From Robertmurraya massiliosenegalensis JC6 (GTDB lineage: Bacteria > Bacillota > Bacilli > Bacillales > Cytobacillaceae): 64,000 nt of DNA. Below are positions 49,069 to 58,413 of this stretch, one piece after another. The stretch is taken from the NCBI RefSeq assembly GCF_000311725.1, contig NZ_HE978514.1:275760-339759 (forward strand), read 5' to 3'. How positions within the stretch are numbered: position 1 is the stretch's first letter; each line of letters starts with the position of its first letter. The notes below the pieces were generated by a model. It was not told where the DNA came from. It was given only the letters and a program-made list of their open reading frames with translations, and did no database searches. A program made the translations under genes and the position numbers.

Positions 49069-50604
49069 ATGACTGGGAATGCAAATAATCAAATGCCAAC
49101 TTTTCCAGAATCGTATTGGAGAGAGTTCGAGCTACCACTTTTTAATAAACTGACAGAAGATCAGACCTTTGATGTTGCCATAGTTGGTGGCGGAATTACC
49201 GGCATCACAACTGGCTACCTTTTAGCAAAGGAAGGACTGGGAGTAGCGATAATTGAAGCTGGAAGGATTCTGACTGGAACCACTGGTCATACGACTGCAA
49301 AAATTACTGCTCAGCACAATATCATTTATGATGAGCTTATTGAGCATTTTGGTGAAGAAAAAGCACGAATGTACTATGACGCCAATACGGATGCTCTTAA
49401 TTTTATCTGGCAAATGGTTCAAACGCATAACATTGATTGTGACTATCGTGATGAAGACGCCATTATTTATGCTACGACCAATCAAGGGCAGGGCAAAATT
49501 GAAAAAGAGGCGCTAGCTTACGAGAAGCTTGGGATTAATCACTCAACTGTCAATCAAATTCCTTTTGATCTTGATATAACATCTGCTCTAGTGATGCCTC
49601 AACAAGGACAGTTTCATCCACTTAAATATCTGCATAAACTTGTAAAACTGTTCATTGAAGCAGGTGGAACTATTTTTGAAAACTCGACTGCTATCGATAT
49701 TGATGATGGCGAACATCCACAAATTATGCTTCGCAATGGCAAAAAAATAAACTGCCAGTACATCGTGGCAGCTTCTCATTTTCCTTTCTGCGATAAAAAA
49801 GGGCTTTTCTTTGCACGAATGTATGTGGAAAGAGCGTACATTCTTGGCTTGAAAACGAAAAAACCTTTCCCAGGTGGAATGTATATTAGTGCTGATTCCC
49901 CGACTCGTTCCCTTCGCGCCACACCTTTAAACGGGGAACAACTCGTATTAATAAGTGGAGAAGGGCATAAAACTGGCCAAGGAATCGATACACTTCAGCA
50001 TTATGTAAATTTAGAAAAGTTTGCAGACGATGTTCTAGGAATTGAAGAATACAAATATCGTTGGTCTGCTCAAGATATGTACACATTGGATAAAATTCCT
50101 TATGTTGGGGCGATTACAGAAAACCAACCGCGGGTGTTAATTGCAACTGGTTATCGTAAATGGGGAATGACGAATGGAACAGCTGCAGCCCGTCTTTTGA
50201 AGGACTTGATTGTAAAGAAGGACAACCCCTATGAGCAACTCTTTACACCTCAAAGATTCCATGCTGATCCAGAAGTGAAGAAATTTATCAGTGTTAATGC
50301 CGATGTCGCAAAACATTTTATTCAAGGGAAACTTGAGTTTATTCCGAAAACTCCAGATGAACTAGCGATTGATGAGGGCTCACCGGTTATGGTGGACGGC
50401 AGACGTTGTGGTGCTTACAAGGATCAGGACGGACAGTTACACATTTTAGATACAACCTGTACTCATTTAGGATGTGAGGTCGAATGGAATCATGGCGAAC
50501 GAACATGGGATTGCCCATGCCACGGCTCTCGATTTTCCATTGACGGAGAAGTTCTTGATGGTCCAGCTGTGAATCCGCTGGAGAAAATTGAATGGGAAAA
50601 ATAG
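49069..50604 (+). CDS. yhfW: FAD-dependent oxidoreductase with C-terminal Rieske domain (YhfW-like)
   Basis: 511 aa. Dinucleotide-binding V-A-I-V-G-G-G-I-T-G-I-T near residue 38, DAO fold through residue 400, then a Rieske [2Fe-2S] domain with C-T-H-L-G-C and C-P-C-H-G-S-R-F. Start at 49069 after GGAGGGG; the longer frame is rejected. Substrate unknown. Confidence 0.9.
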   Translation: MTGNANNQMPTFPESYWREFELPLFNKLTEDQTFDVAIVGGGITGITTGYLLAKEGLGVAIIEAGRILTGTTGHTTAKITAQHNIIYDELIEHFGEEKARMYYDANTDALNFIWQMVQTHNIDCDYRDEDAIIYATTNQGQGKIEKEALAYEKLGINHSTVNQIPFDLDITSALVMPQQGQFHPLKYLHKLVKLFIEAGGTIFENSTAIDIDDGEHPQIMLRNGKKINCQYIVAASHFPFCDKKGLFFARMYVERAYILGLKTKKPFPGGMYISADSPTRSLRATPLNGEQLVLISGEGHKTGQGIDTLQHYVNLEKFADDVLGIEEYKYRWSAQDMYTLDKIPYVGAITENQPRVLIATGYRKWGMTNGTAAARLLKDLIVKKDNPYEQLFTPQRFHADPEVKKFISVNADVAKHFIQGKLEFIPKTPDELAIDEGSPVMVDGRRCGAYKDQDGQLHILDTTCTHLGCEVEWNHGERTWDCPCHGSRFSIDGEVLDGPAVNPLEKIEWEK

Positions 50605-50652
50605 AAAAACAAAATAAGATGTGCGTTTGGAAAGAAGTCCTCTTGAGCCTCT

Positions 50653-51018
50653 TATGTGGACAAACTCCACCGCTTTTCTTCCAGAGTTTGTCCTCATGAA
50701 CCCCTTATGTGGACAAACTTCTTCGCTTTTCTTCCGGAGTTTGTCCTCATGAACCTCTTATGTGGACAAACTTCTTCGCTTTTCTTCCAAAGTTTGTCCT
50801 CATGAACCCCTTATGTGGACAAACTCCACCGCTTTTCTTCCGGAGTTTGTCCTCATGAACCTCTTTTGTGGACAAACTTCACCACTTTTCTTCCAGAGTT
50901 TGTCCTCATGAACCTCTTATGTGGACAAACTTCACCGCTTTTCTTCCGGAGTTTGTCCTCATGAACCTCTTATGTGGACAAACTCCACCGCTTTTTTACC
51001 AAAGTTTGTCCTCATGAC
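50653..51018 (+). repeat. Seven-copy 53-bp palindromic tandem array (array B)
   Basis: Units start near 50653, 50706, 50759, 50812, 50866, 50919 and 50971. Each reads TATGTGGACAAACT, a roughly 17-bp pyrimidine-rich centre, then AGTTTGTCC, TCATGAACC. The arms pair as GGACAAACT/AGTTTGTCC. The word order, spacing and flanking TCATGAAC match array A at 14.3-14.8 kb, with consistent base changes, so the two arrays are relatives. It lies between the yhfW stop and a minus-strand gene. Confidence 0.95.
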
Positions 51019-51038
51019 CCTCTACTGTACGAAAACAT

Positions 51039-51076
51039 AAATTGTCCGCATACACATCTTTGTATGCGGACAATTT
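51039..51076. terminator. Perfect 16-bp hairpin at the end of array B
   Basis: AAATTGTCCGCATACA, loop CATCTT, TGTATGCGGACAATTT. It shares the GGACAA theme of the array and lies between convergent genes; only a weak T-run follows (GTTTCG), so termination is probable but not certain. Confidence 0.55.
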
Positions 51077-51124
51077 GTTTCGCGACTACATCGGTAGTCC
51101 TTATCTATGGATCGCCTACCCATT

Positions 51125-51256
51125 CTAATCGACAATTCGCTTCTGGTTACGTTCGTCTTTTGGCGTAAATTCCACTAATTCAGAGCTCACTTTTTGTTTT
51201 TGTTTTTTATTCTTATTGCGTTCGGCATTGGCGTTGCCCATTTTTGTGCGTCCCAA
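51125..51256 (-). CDS. Small basic protein (43 aa)
   Basis: TTG start 9 nt after GGAG: M-G-R-T-K-M-G-N-A-N-A-E-R-N-K-N-K-K-Q-K, ending D-E-R-N-Q-K-R-I-V-D. Very hydrophilic and lysine/asparagine-rich. Immediately downstream of array B and of unknown family; an ATG five codons later is an alternative start. Confidence 0.5.
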   Translation of the reverse strand: MGRTKMGNANAERNKNKKQKQKVSSELVEFTPKDERNQKRIVD

Positions 51257-51337
51257 CGATTTCAACTCCTTCTCGATCAATTCATAGGTAGTATGAGTCG
51301 TCGACACGCACCTCATGCAATCTGACAAAAGTAAAAT

Positions 51338-52480
51338 TTACCTTCTGTCTTCAGGGCTAACAATATCCCCTTTAAAAAACATCTTACGATTAACTTCTAC
51401 ACCGAACTCACGAGCGTATTTCTTTAATTCCCTTTCTTCACGATCGGTTACAAGGGAGATAACAATTCCATCTGCACCAAAGCGTCCCGTACGTCCTGAA
51501 CGATGCACATATTGCTCCAAATCCTTAGGGAAATCTAAGTGAACGACATGGGTTACTCCTTTAATGTCTAAGCCCCTTGCAGCCACATCAGTAGCGAGTA
51601 ACATATTCACTTTTCCAGTCCTAAAATCCTTTAAGGCATTTTTTCTTTTATCCTTGTTTAGATCACTGTGCAATATAGCTGTGTCAATTCCATCAAAGGC
51701 GAGCTTCTCACTTGCAACCGTTAAACTCCCGATATCCTTTATAAACACGAGCGCCTTCACATCAGGCAAACGGGACACTTTTTCCAACAGCTTAATTTTC
51801 TCCCGCTGTTCAGCTGTAAAATAAATATGCTCCACATTTCCTGCCGCAATCGTTTCGTCTTTTTCAATTCGAATCACTTCAGGCTCTCTCATTAGATCTT
51901 TTGCCTCTTTTTCCACATAAGCGGATAGGGTCGCCGAAAAAAGAACGACTTGACGCTCAGCTAATGCAGAACGGATAATATTTTGGACGGTTGGCAGATG
52001 CTCATGTGTAAGCAATTGATCCCCTTCATCTAATACAATTGTTTTAACTTCATGCATTTTGATTTTCTTTTGCTTTATTAATTCATATAGTCGACCCGGT
52101 GTTCCCGCAATGATATGGGGATGCTTTTTTAATTTTTCGAGCTGCCTTTTAACATTCGCTCCGCCAATAAAAGAAGCAGAACGAATACCACTTGCTTCAC
52201 TCCATTTTTGAATTTCTTGAAGAATTTGCATCACAAGTTCCTGGGACGATGCTAAAACTACTGCTTGAATCGCTCTTTTATCTGGATCAATTTGATTTAA
52301 AACAGGTAATAAATAGGCGAGTGTTTTGCCTGTTCCTGTTGGAGATTCAGCAATAACATCTTTTCCATCTAAAATTAACGGAATGGCACTCTCCTGTACT
52401 TGAGTAGCCATGCCGAATTGTTCTTTTTTCCATACATCTTGAATAAAGCCTTTCAGCTTATCTTGTATTAACTCACTCAT
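51338..52480 (-). CDS. yfmL: DEAD-box RNA helicase YfmL
   Basis: 380 aa. Motifs: Q region, S-P-T-G-T-G-K-T (I), G-T-P-G-R (Ib), V-L-D-E-G-D (motif II, DEGD instead of DEAD), S-A-T (III), D-V-A-A-R-G-L-D (V) and Y-V-H-R-S-G-R-T-G-R (VI). The size and lack of a C-terminal extension fit YfmL, which helps 50S ribosome assembly in the cold in B. subtilis. Confidence 0.9.
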   Translation of the reverse strand: MSELIQDKLKGFIQDVWKKEQFGMATQVQESAIPLILDGKDVIAESPTGTGKTLAYLLPVLNQIDPDKRAIQAVVLASSQELVMQILQEIQKWSEASGIRSASFIGGANVKRQLEKLKKHPHIIAGTPGRLYELIKQKKIKMHEVKTIVLDEGDQLLTHEHLPTVQNIIRSALAERQVVLFSATLSAYVEKEAKDLMREPEVIRIEKDETIAAGNVEHIYFTAEQREKIKLLEKVSRLPDVKALVFIKDIGSLTVASEKLAFDGIDTAILHSDLNKDKRKNALKDFRTGKVNMLLATDVAARGLDIKGVTHVVHLDFPKDLEQYVHRSGRTGRFGADGIVISLVTDREERELKKYAREFGVEVNRKMFFKGDIVSPEDRR

Positions 52481-52547
52481 CGTTTTCTCCTTTTACAATC
52501 ACTAGTTCCTCTCTAAAGATACAGAAAAAGGATAGAAAAAGCTACCA

Positions 52548-53771
52548 CTATTCCTCACTACTAGGTAACTCAGATAAGAAGCTCTTATTTCGAACTCCGC
52601 TTCTCCGGAGCGCCAAATGAACATTGACTTCAACGTCCGCACGAGTAAACTCCTCATTCCACTTATCTTCCACTTCTTTTGCCTTCTTATAATTCTGGCG
52701 GTAGAGCGCTTCTCCAAATCCAAAAATATCCAACCCGAATTCTTTTTGCACTTTCTTTATCGTACTCTCAATCATAGCTGCAGCATATTTACTACTCTTC
52801 TTCTCTAGCTCAATATAGGTCTCTTTTTTCGTCAGATCATCTTTGCATTGCATGCTACTTAGTCTTGCCTCTGAATAGATGTCCACCTTTAAATGAGGCT
52901 GATTTCCTTTATAATAAGTTTCGATCTTCGATTTATTGTTCGTAATCACCATATCGAAATAAATTCTATCCTTCACATCATCACCTTCTTTTGCACAAGG
53001 AACTGTCACCATCGTAGATTCAAGCTTTTGTGTCCATAAGTAGTTTCTTGTATCATCTAATGATAGATAACCGAGTAATTTATCCTTTTTAAATACGGCA
53101 ATTCCATCAAGGAAAATCCTCGCTGGTGCCTCGATCGACATATTACTTTCTACATTTTTTGCCTTTTCTACATTTCCTTTTACAACGACAGAACTGGCAA
53201 CAGGAGAGCGTCCATGAGAAACAATAGCATCAATAAAATCTGTCAAACGAACACTAGGATCTCCGCCCCATCCTTCTAAGATGGACTTAATCTGCTTTTG
53301 CACCTTTAAAGCAGGTACTTTTTCAACAGAGTCATTAATCATTGTAAACTTTTCAGCTACATGCCCTTTTGTGATCAATATGTTAAAATTATTTCGAAAT
53401 TGGGGACTTCTTTCTAACGAATCAAGGAAACTCCCCACGCCTTCCTTTTTGGCCACTTCTTCATTAATATACAGGGTTCTCGTGTGCGAAAAAACGAGTT
53501 TTCTACTTACCCCTATGTTCATTCGTGCAGATATTTCCGGCAGTGAATTTCCTTCTAATGACATAATCGAAACAGGTGCACCCTGTGATGGTTCTTGAGG
53601 AGATAACTGGGAAGCATTTACATATCCTACTGTCAATTTATACTTTTTTTCCTTCCCTGGATCAATCGCCATACCTGTCACGATCGAGACATCATTTAAT
53701 TCTGTACTATCCCAACAACCTGTTAAGAGCACGGAAACACTACATAATAACAAAAGGATTCTTTTTTTCAT
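52548..53771 (-). CDS. Ger(x)C-family spore germination lipoprotein (C subunit)
   Basis: 407 aa. Lipoprotein signal with L-L-T-G-C-W-D-S-T-E-L-N, then the GerAC-like domain ending near E-V-N-V-H-L-A-L-R-R. Start overlaps the A-subunit stop (ATGA). Third subunit of a germinant receptor. Confidence 0.92.
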   Translation of the reverse strand: MKKRILLLLCSVSVLLTGCWDSTELNDVSIVTGMAIDPGKEKKYKLTVGYVNASQLSPQEPSQGAPVSIMSLEGNSLPEISARMNIGVSRKLVFSHTRTLYINEEVAKKEGVGSFLDSLERSPQFRNNFNILITKGHVAEKFTMINDSVEKVPALKVQKQIKSILEGWGGDPSVRLTDFIDAIVSHGRSPVASSVVVKGNVEKAKNVESNMSIEAPARIFLDGIAVFKKDKLLGYLSLDDTRNYLWTQKLESTMVTVPCAKEGDDVKDRIYFDMVITNNKSKIETYYKGNQPHLKVDIYSEARLSSMQCKDDLTKKETYIELEKKSSKYAAAMIESTIKKVQKEFGLDIFGFGEALYRQNYKKAKEVEDKWNEEFTRADVEVNVHLALRRSGVRNKSFLSELPSSEE

Positions 53772-55354
53772 TTCCCTCCCCCTTTTGCAGGTGGTGGGCT
53801 TGGCTTATGAGATCCTTTCTTTTTCATTGGTGACTCTGGAAATAAATAAGATGGTCTCTTTTTATTGGCCCAAATCGGCATTCTTAGGAAAACATCATCT
53901 TGATCAAATAACTTAAATGGTGCTACTGGTGCTAGATACGGAACACCTAAGGAGCGTAAACTCACGAGATGAATGACCATAATAATGAGAAATAATAATA
54001 CACCATATAAACCGAAGATCGCTGCACAGAGAATTAGCACAAAGCGGAGCAGTCTCGTTGAAATGGAAAAGTTATAGATCGGTGAGACAAAGCTTGCGAT
54101 CGCTGTAAAAGCAACGATGATCACTAGCACATTAGATACCAATCCTGCTTCTACCGCAGCTTGCCCAATAACCAACGCACCTACAATCGAAACGGTTTGT
54201 CCTACCGCCCGTGGCATTCTAACTCCTGCTTCTCTCATAATCTCAAATGTTAGCTCCATCATAAAAATTTCGATCACTGCTGGAAAAGGAACTCCTTCTC
54301 TCTGTGCCTGAATACTGATTAGGAGTTGAGTTGGCATAAGTTCCTGATGAAAAGTCGATAAAGCGACATAAAGAGAGGGCAGCACCAACGCAATCATAAA
54401 CGACATATAGCGAATAATGCGAATAAAGCTTGACATCAAAAAAGGCTGGTAATAGTCCTCAGAGGATTGAAAGAAATCAGTCAAAACACTTGGTACCGCC
54501 AGAACAAATGGACTTCCATCTACAATGAGCGCTATTTTCCCTTCTAATAAATGTCCACAAATGCTATCAGGTCGTTCTGTATTGAACACAAGAGGAAAGG
54601 GGGTAAAGGATTTATCGACAATTAATTCTTCAATATTTCCTGAATCCAATATTCCGCCTACATCAATTTTTTTAATTCTCTGTCTTACTTCTGCCAAAAT
54701 ATCCGCATTCGCGATCGTTGATACATAACCAATCCCAACAGTTGTCTTTGTGTCTCTTCCGATATAAAAGCCTTCAAAGGTCAGATAGGGGTTTTTGATT
54801 CTCTTTCTAATCAGACTGATATTGGTATTGATATCTTCGGTAAAAGCCTCCTTTGGCCCACGAATGATCGTTTGTGTACTTGGCTCCGTGATCGCCCTTT
54901 TTTCAATATTTCCAATTTCTAAAGAAAGTGCTTTTCCCTGACCTTCTACCATGATGACAGCAAAGCCATTCAATACATGCCAAACGACCCTGTGAAAGGT
55001 ATCTGCATATTCAAAAGCGAGCGTTGGAAAGTAGTGGTCGCGAATGGCTTCTATATTTTTTGGTTTTGTACTTACCGAAGGTTCTCGAGGCACATTTAGA
55101 ACTTTATTTGTGAGAGAATCAACACTTAACATCGTTCCTAAATAACAAACACACGCATTTAATTCACCTAGTTTGATATCATCACAAGAGAAATCAAAAG
55201 TATTTTTAAAAAGCTCTTGGATAGCCTTCTTGTTTTTGCTTAAGCTCCTATAATACTCCTTTGAAACATCCCCTTTTTGAAAAATTTCTTCCACTGGTGC
55301 CTTATCGCCATTTTTATTTTTTCTCCTTTTAAATAGGAAATCACTGAGACTCAT
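53768..55354 (-). CDS. GerA-family spore germination protein (A subunit)
   Basis: 528 aa. Soluble N-terminal region, then four to five membrane helices; the GerAA-like M-V-E-G-Q-G-K-A, P-F-P-L-V-F-N-T-E-R-P-D and I-E-I-F-M-M-E-L-T-F-E-I-M-R-E-A-G-V-R are clear. Start M-S-L-S-D-F at 55354 after AAGGGG, overlapping the B-subunit end by 14 bp. Confidence 0.92.
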   Translation of the reverse strand: MSLSDFLFKRRKNKNGDKAPVEEIFQKGDVSKEYYRSLSKNKKAIQELFKNTFDFSCDDIKLGELNACVCYLGTMLSVDSLTNKVLNVPREPSVSTKPKNIEAIRDHYFPTLAFEYADTFHRVVWHVLNGFAVIMVEGQGKALSLEIGNIEKRAITEPSTQTIIRGPKEAFTEDINTNISLIRKRIKNPYLTFEGFYIGRDTKTTVGIGYVSTIANADILAEVRQRIKKIDVGGILDSGNIEELIVDKSFTPFPLVFNTERPDSICGHLLEGKIALIVDGSPFVLAVPSVLTDFFQSSEDYYQPFLMSSFIRIIRYMSFMIALVLPSLYVALSTFHQELMPTQLLISIQAQREGVPFPAVIEIFMMELTFEIMREAGVRMPRAVGQTVSIVGALVIGQAAVEAGLVSNVLVIIVAFTAIASFVSPIYNFSISTRLLRFVLILCAAIFGLYGVLLFLIIMVIHLVSLRSLGVPYLAPVAPFKLFDQDDVFLRMPIWANKKRPSYLFPESPMKKKGSHKPSPPPAKGGGK

Positions 55355-56468
55355 TGGTTTCCGATCCCCTTTTTTGATTTTTTGTTCTCCAAAAAAGTAC
55401 TGGAGCAATGAGAACTGGAAAGATTAATTGGAATGGCACATGCATATATTGGGGGATAAATCGAATTCCTTCTTCAATATGCTCAGCAAAGTTGCTGCTA
55501 ATGAGAATGGCCCCGTAAGAAATAATCGTTGCCATCGGAAGAACCATATATCGGTACGGAACCTTCATCACATGTTCAAGACCTTTTAGCCCAGCATAGA
55601 AAAACACACTGACCTTCGTGATAATTCCAAACATGACAATAAAGACGACAACTAAATCAACTCTTTCGATGAAATCTAATAAGGAAATGTCTCGAGCAGC
55701 AGATAGCAACGGAAAGACCGTTCTTTCCAGTTGCTCTGTACCGAGAGTAGCAATTTCAATTAATGTTCCATAAATGATAATGGCTCCACTAATTAAAATG
55801 GTAACTACACTGACCTTGCCAACTTTATTAAATTGAGTAACATATGGCATGATCACCATAAAAGTGATTAACTCACCGTATGGAAAGGTTAAAAGTCTAG
55901 GAAAGATATGTTTAAAAATCGGACCTACCCCCTCTGCCATGACAGGTAGCAAATTTTTAAAGTCCATTTCTCCTGAAAAAAATATGGCAAACCCTATTAA
56001 AATTGTAAATGTAAACACATAAGGAATAAAAATCTCACCTGTTCTTCCAAAAACTTCAAGGCCTAAATAAATCATATAAGCAACAACGCCCATCATCGTA
56101 ATTGAAATAACTTCTATTGGCGTATTTTCAAATATGACCGTTGTAATCAACTCGCAAAAATCTCTTAATACCCTTTGAGCAATATAAAAAAAATAAAACA
56201 CATATAGAAGCCCTATTGCTTTGCCTACCCATTTTCCAAAGCAAAGAGTGATGATTTCAAACAGATTTTTCCCAGGAGTACGTTTTAAGAGAGAAAAATA
56301 AAAGGCTACAATTCCCGCACCTAACACCGTCGCAATGGCAACAGCTAACCATGCATCCTGTTTGGAGTCATTCCCAACTCCAACGATGGCAACACTCCCA
56401 ATTTCAAAGGTGAATATTAACACCGCCAACTGCCATAAGGATATATTTTCCACAAGCTTTTTGTTCAT
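55341..56468 (-). CDS. GerB-family germination protein (B subunit, APC-type permease)
   Basis: 375 aa, about ten membrane segments: N-I-S-L-W-Q-L-A-V-L-I-F-T-F-E-I-G-S, typical GerAB/YndE start. Amino-acid permease fold that binds the germinant. Start overlaps the stop of the small gene upstream. Confidence 0.92.
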   Translation of the reverse strand: MNKKLVENISLWQLAVLIFTFEIGSVAIVGVGNDSKQDAWLAVAIATVLGAGIVAFYFSLLKRTPGKNLFEIITLCFGKWVGKAIGLLYVFYFFYIAQRVLRDFCELITTVIFENTPIEVISITMMGVVAYMIYLGLEVFGRTGEIFIPYVFTFTILIGFAIFFSGEMDFKNLLPVMAEGVGPIFKHIFPRLLTFPYGELITFMVIMPYVTQFNKVGKVSVVTILISGAIIIYGTLIEIATLGTEQLERTVFPLLSAARDISLLDFIERVDLVVVFIVMFGIITKVSVFFYAGLKGLEHVMKVPYRYMVLPMATIISYGAILISSNFAEHIEEGIRFIPQYMHVPFQLIFPVLIAPVLFWRTKNQKRGSETNESQ

Positions 56469-56716
56469 AATGGCTTCTGCCCTTTATTTTTTCTTAAGCG
56501 ATAATCGATGACGATACTACATATCAACCCTATTATGGCGGTTGCACTTACAAAACTCTCATTCGTTCCCTCGTCTAATTTAAACAACATGAAGATTACT
56601 TTAAAAAAGGATACTTGCCATATAAACATATCAATAAGGGCAATAAGTATAAGCATCCCAATAAATACTACTAAGAAAGCAAGTGTCACCAATGTAATCA
56701 TCCTAGAGTTCAGCAT
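56465..56716 (-). CDS. Two-helix D-subunit-like protein heading the ger operon
   Basis: 83 aa with two hydrophobic segments (residues about 7-28 and 58-70) and a basic tail. Translationally coupled to the B subunit (ATGA). Some Bacillus germinant-receptor operons carry a small two-helix D subunit that modulates germination rate; this gene matches by size, topology and place. Weak ribosome-binding site. Confidence 0.65.
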   Translation of the reverse strand: MLNSRMITLVTLAFLVVFIGMLILIALIDMFIWQVSFFKVIFMLFKLDEGTNESFVSATAIIGLICSIVIDYRLRKNKGQKPL

Positions 56717-56925
56717 TATTTTCTTACAACATTTGACAATGACTTTGATCTACTTTCGTAAATTGTGAATCTATGTAATTGCTTATCATTCCATATTTTT
56801 CACAACTTATGCCCAGTTTATGTGAAGAAATTTCCACTCCTTCCTATATTTTTCGCTACTGTCTTTACAATAGAAATTGATCGCAAAAAGCCCTCATTTA
56901 TCTCTAAATAGAGAGGGCGTGACCA

Positions 56926-56959
56926 ATTAAAAAAGAACCTATCATTATAGATAAGTTCT
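56926..56959 (-). terminator. Terminator of the ThrE genes
   Basis: AGAACTTATC and GATAGGTTCT (one G-T pair), then TTTTTTAATT on the minus strand. Confidence 0.75.
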
Positions 56960-57418
56960 CTACAGTCTTGATTTTGAATACACCTTTGGAGGTAGCTTTG
57001 CTTTTCGAATCAATTGGTTGATCACTTCAGAGAAAACAAGACCTAGCGCAATGGCTCCTGAAATTAAGCCAGCTTTTGCAGCCAAACCTAATCCAACAAT
57101 ATAATCATTTTCTACGAAATTACGCATTGCATCATAAGCGAGACCACCTGGAACTAACGGAATAATGCCAGCAACATTAAAAATAATAATCGGTGCTTTA
57201 TATCTTCGAGCAAAAAATTGGCTAATTAATGCGACTACAAATGAACCAGCTAAAGAGGCTGGAACCGAATCGATCCCATTGCTCGTCATCATAAAATAAA
57301 CAAACCAGCCGGCCATACCGACAATTCCACATTTTATTAAAGACACTTTCTTCGTATTAAAAATAATTCCAAATGCCGCAGAGGCAATAAAGCTTGTGAT
57401 TAGCTGTTCTAAAACCAT
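56960..57418 (-). CDS. Threonine/serine exporter, small half (ThrE_2/YjjB-like)
   Basis: 152 aa, about five membrane helices. I-I-P-L-V-P-G-G-L-A-Y-D-A-M-R-N-F is the family signature, aligned with the P-G motif of the large half. Ten bases downstream of its partner; together they make a split ThrE exporter. Confidence 0.88.
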   Translation of the reverse strand: MVLEQLITSFIASAAFGIIFNTKKVSLIKCGIVGMAGWFVYFMMTSNGIDSVPASLAGSFVVALISQFFARRYKAPIIIFNVAGIIPLVPGGLAYDAMRNFVENDYIVGLGLAAKAGLISGAIALGLVFSEVINQLIRKAKLPPKVYSKSRL

Positions 57419-57428
57419 TTCAACACTC

Positions 57429-58172
57429 CTATATAAAAGTTAACACGACCGCTATACCAGAACCGATTGCAAAAGCGGTTAATAAAGCTTCCGCTCCTTT
57501 TGACAGCCCTGAGACTAAATGTCCGGCCATTAGATCTCTAACGGCATTGGTAAGGACAAGACCTGGAACGAGTGGCATGACAGATCCAATGATAATTTTG
57601 TCCAGCTGCTCCCCCCAACCGATATAGATAAATATCCATGAAAGTATCCCAATAATTAAGGAAGCAACAAATTCTGAGAAAAATCTAATCGGAACGAGAC
57701 GCTGGGCATAAATAAAACTAATTAATCCGATCCCACCTGTCACAACAGCTGGAAAAAAGTCATTCCAAGTCCCTTGAAACATGATTAAAAAGCAACCACT
57801 TGCGATAGCAGCAGCCAATACTTGTACGATAATCGGATAGGACGGCGTTGAGCTTTCTATCTGTTGCAATGATTCATATGCTTCTTCAAGCGTCAATTCT
57901 TTATTACTAATTTCACGAGAAACACTATTTACTAATGTGATTTTATGTAAATCGGTCGTCCGATCAGTAATTCGAATGAGCTTCGTTTTGGTTGGTTGTT
58001 CACACTCAAGCGAGAACATAATTCCTGTTGGCGTCACATAGCTATGTGATTCTTTGGCCCCAAAGGAGGACGCCATTCTCATCATGGTATCCTCGACTCG
58101 ATAAGTCTCTGCACCGCTTTGGAGCATAATCTTTCCAGCGAGCAAACACACTTCCATTACATCTATCTTCAT
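57429..58172 (-). CDS. Threonine/serine exporter, large half (ThrE/YjjP-like)
   Basis: 247 aa. N-terminal soluble part with Q-S-G-A-E-T-Y-R-V-E-D-T-M (conserved DUF1212 motif), then about five membrane helices with M-P-L-V-P-G-L-V-L-T-N-A-V-R-D. AGGAG before the ATG. Confidence 0.9.
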   Translation of the reverse strand: MKIDVMEVCLLAGKIMLQSGAETYRVEDTMMRMASSFGAKESHSYVTPTGIMFSLECEQPTKTKLIRITDRTTDLHKITLVNSVSREISNKELTLEEAYESLQQIESSTPSYPIIVQVLAAAIASGCFLIMFQGTWNDFFPAVVTGGIGLISFIYAQRLVPIRFFSEFVASLIIGILSWIFIYIGWGEQLDKIIIGSVMPLVPGLVLTNAVRDLMAGHLVSGLSKGAEALLTAFAIGSGIAVVLTFI

Positions 58173-58413
58173 TTAAAATTCTCCTATCTTTTTAACGGTG
58201 TGCGAAAGGGGGATTTCGCACGAAAAGCCACATAAAGCTCTTATTAAAAAATCATCAAGTCTAATAATAATATTTAGTAAACTGGAATACAATTTGAAAG
58301 TTTATTTTCCCTTCATAAAATGTGTAATTTTTATGTAAAAGCAATGTGAATTCAGCAAATCTACTTGTTTTTATTAAGTGGTCTTCTTTACACTAGTAAA
58401 GAGGTGACGATTA

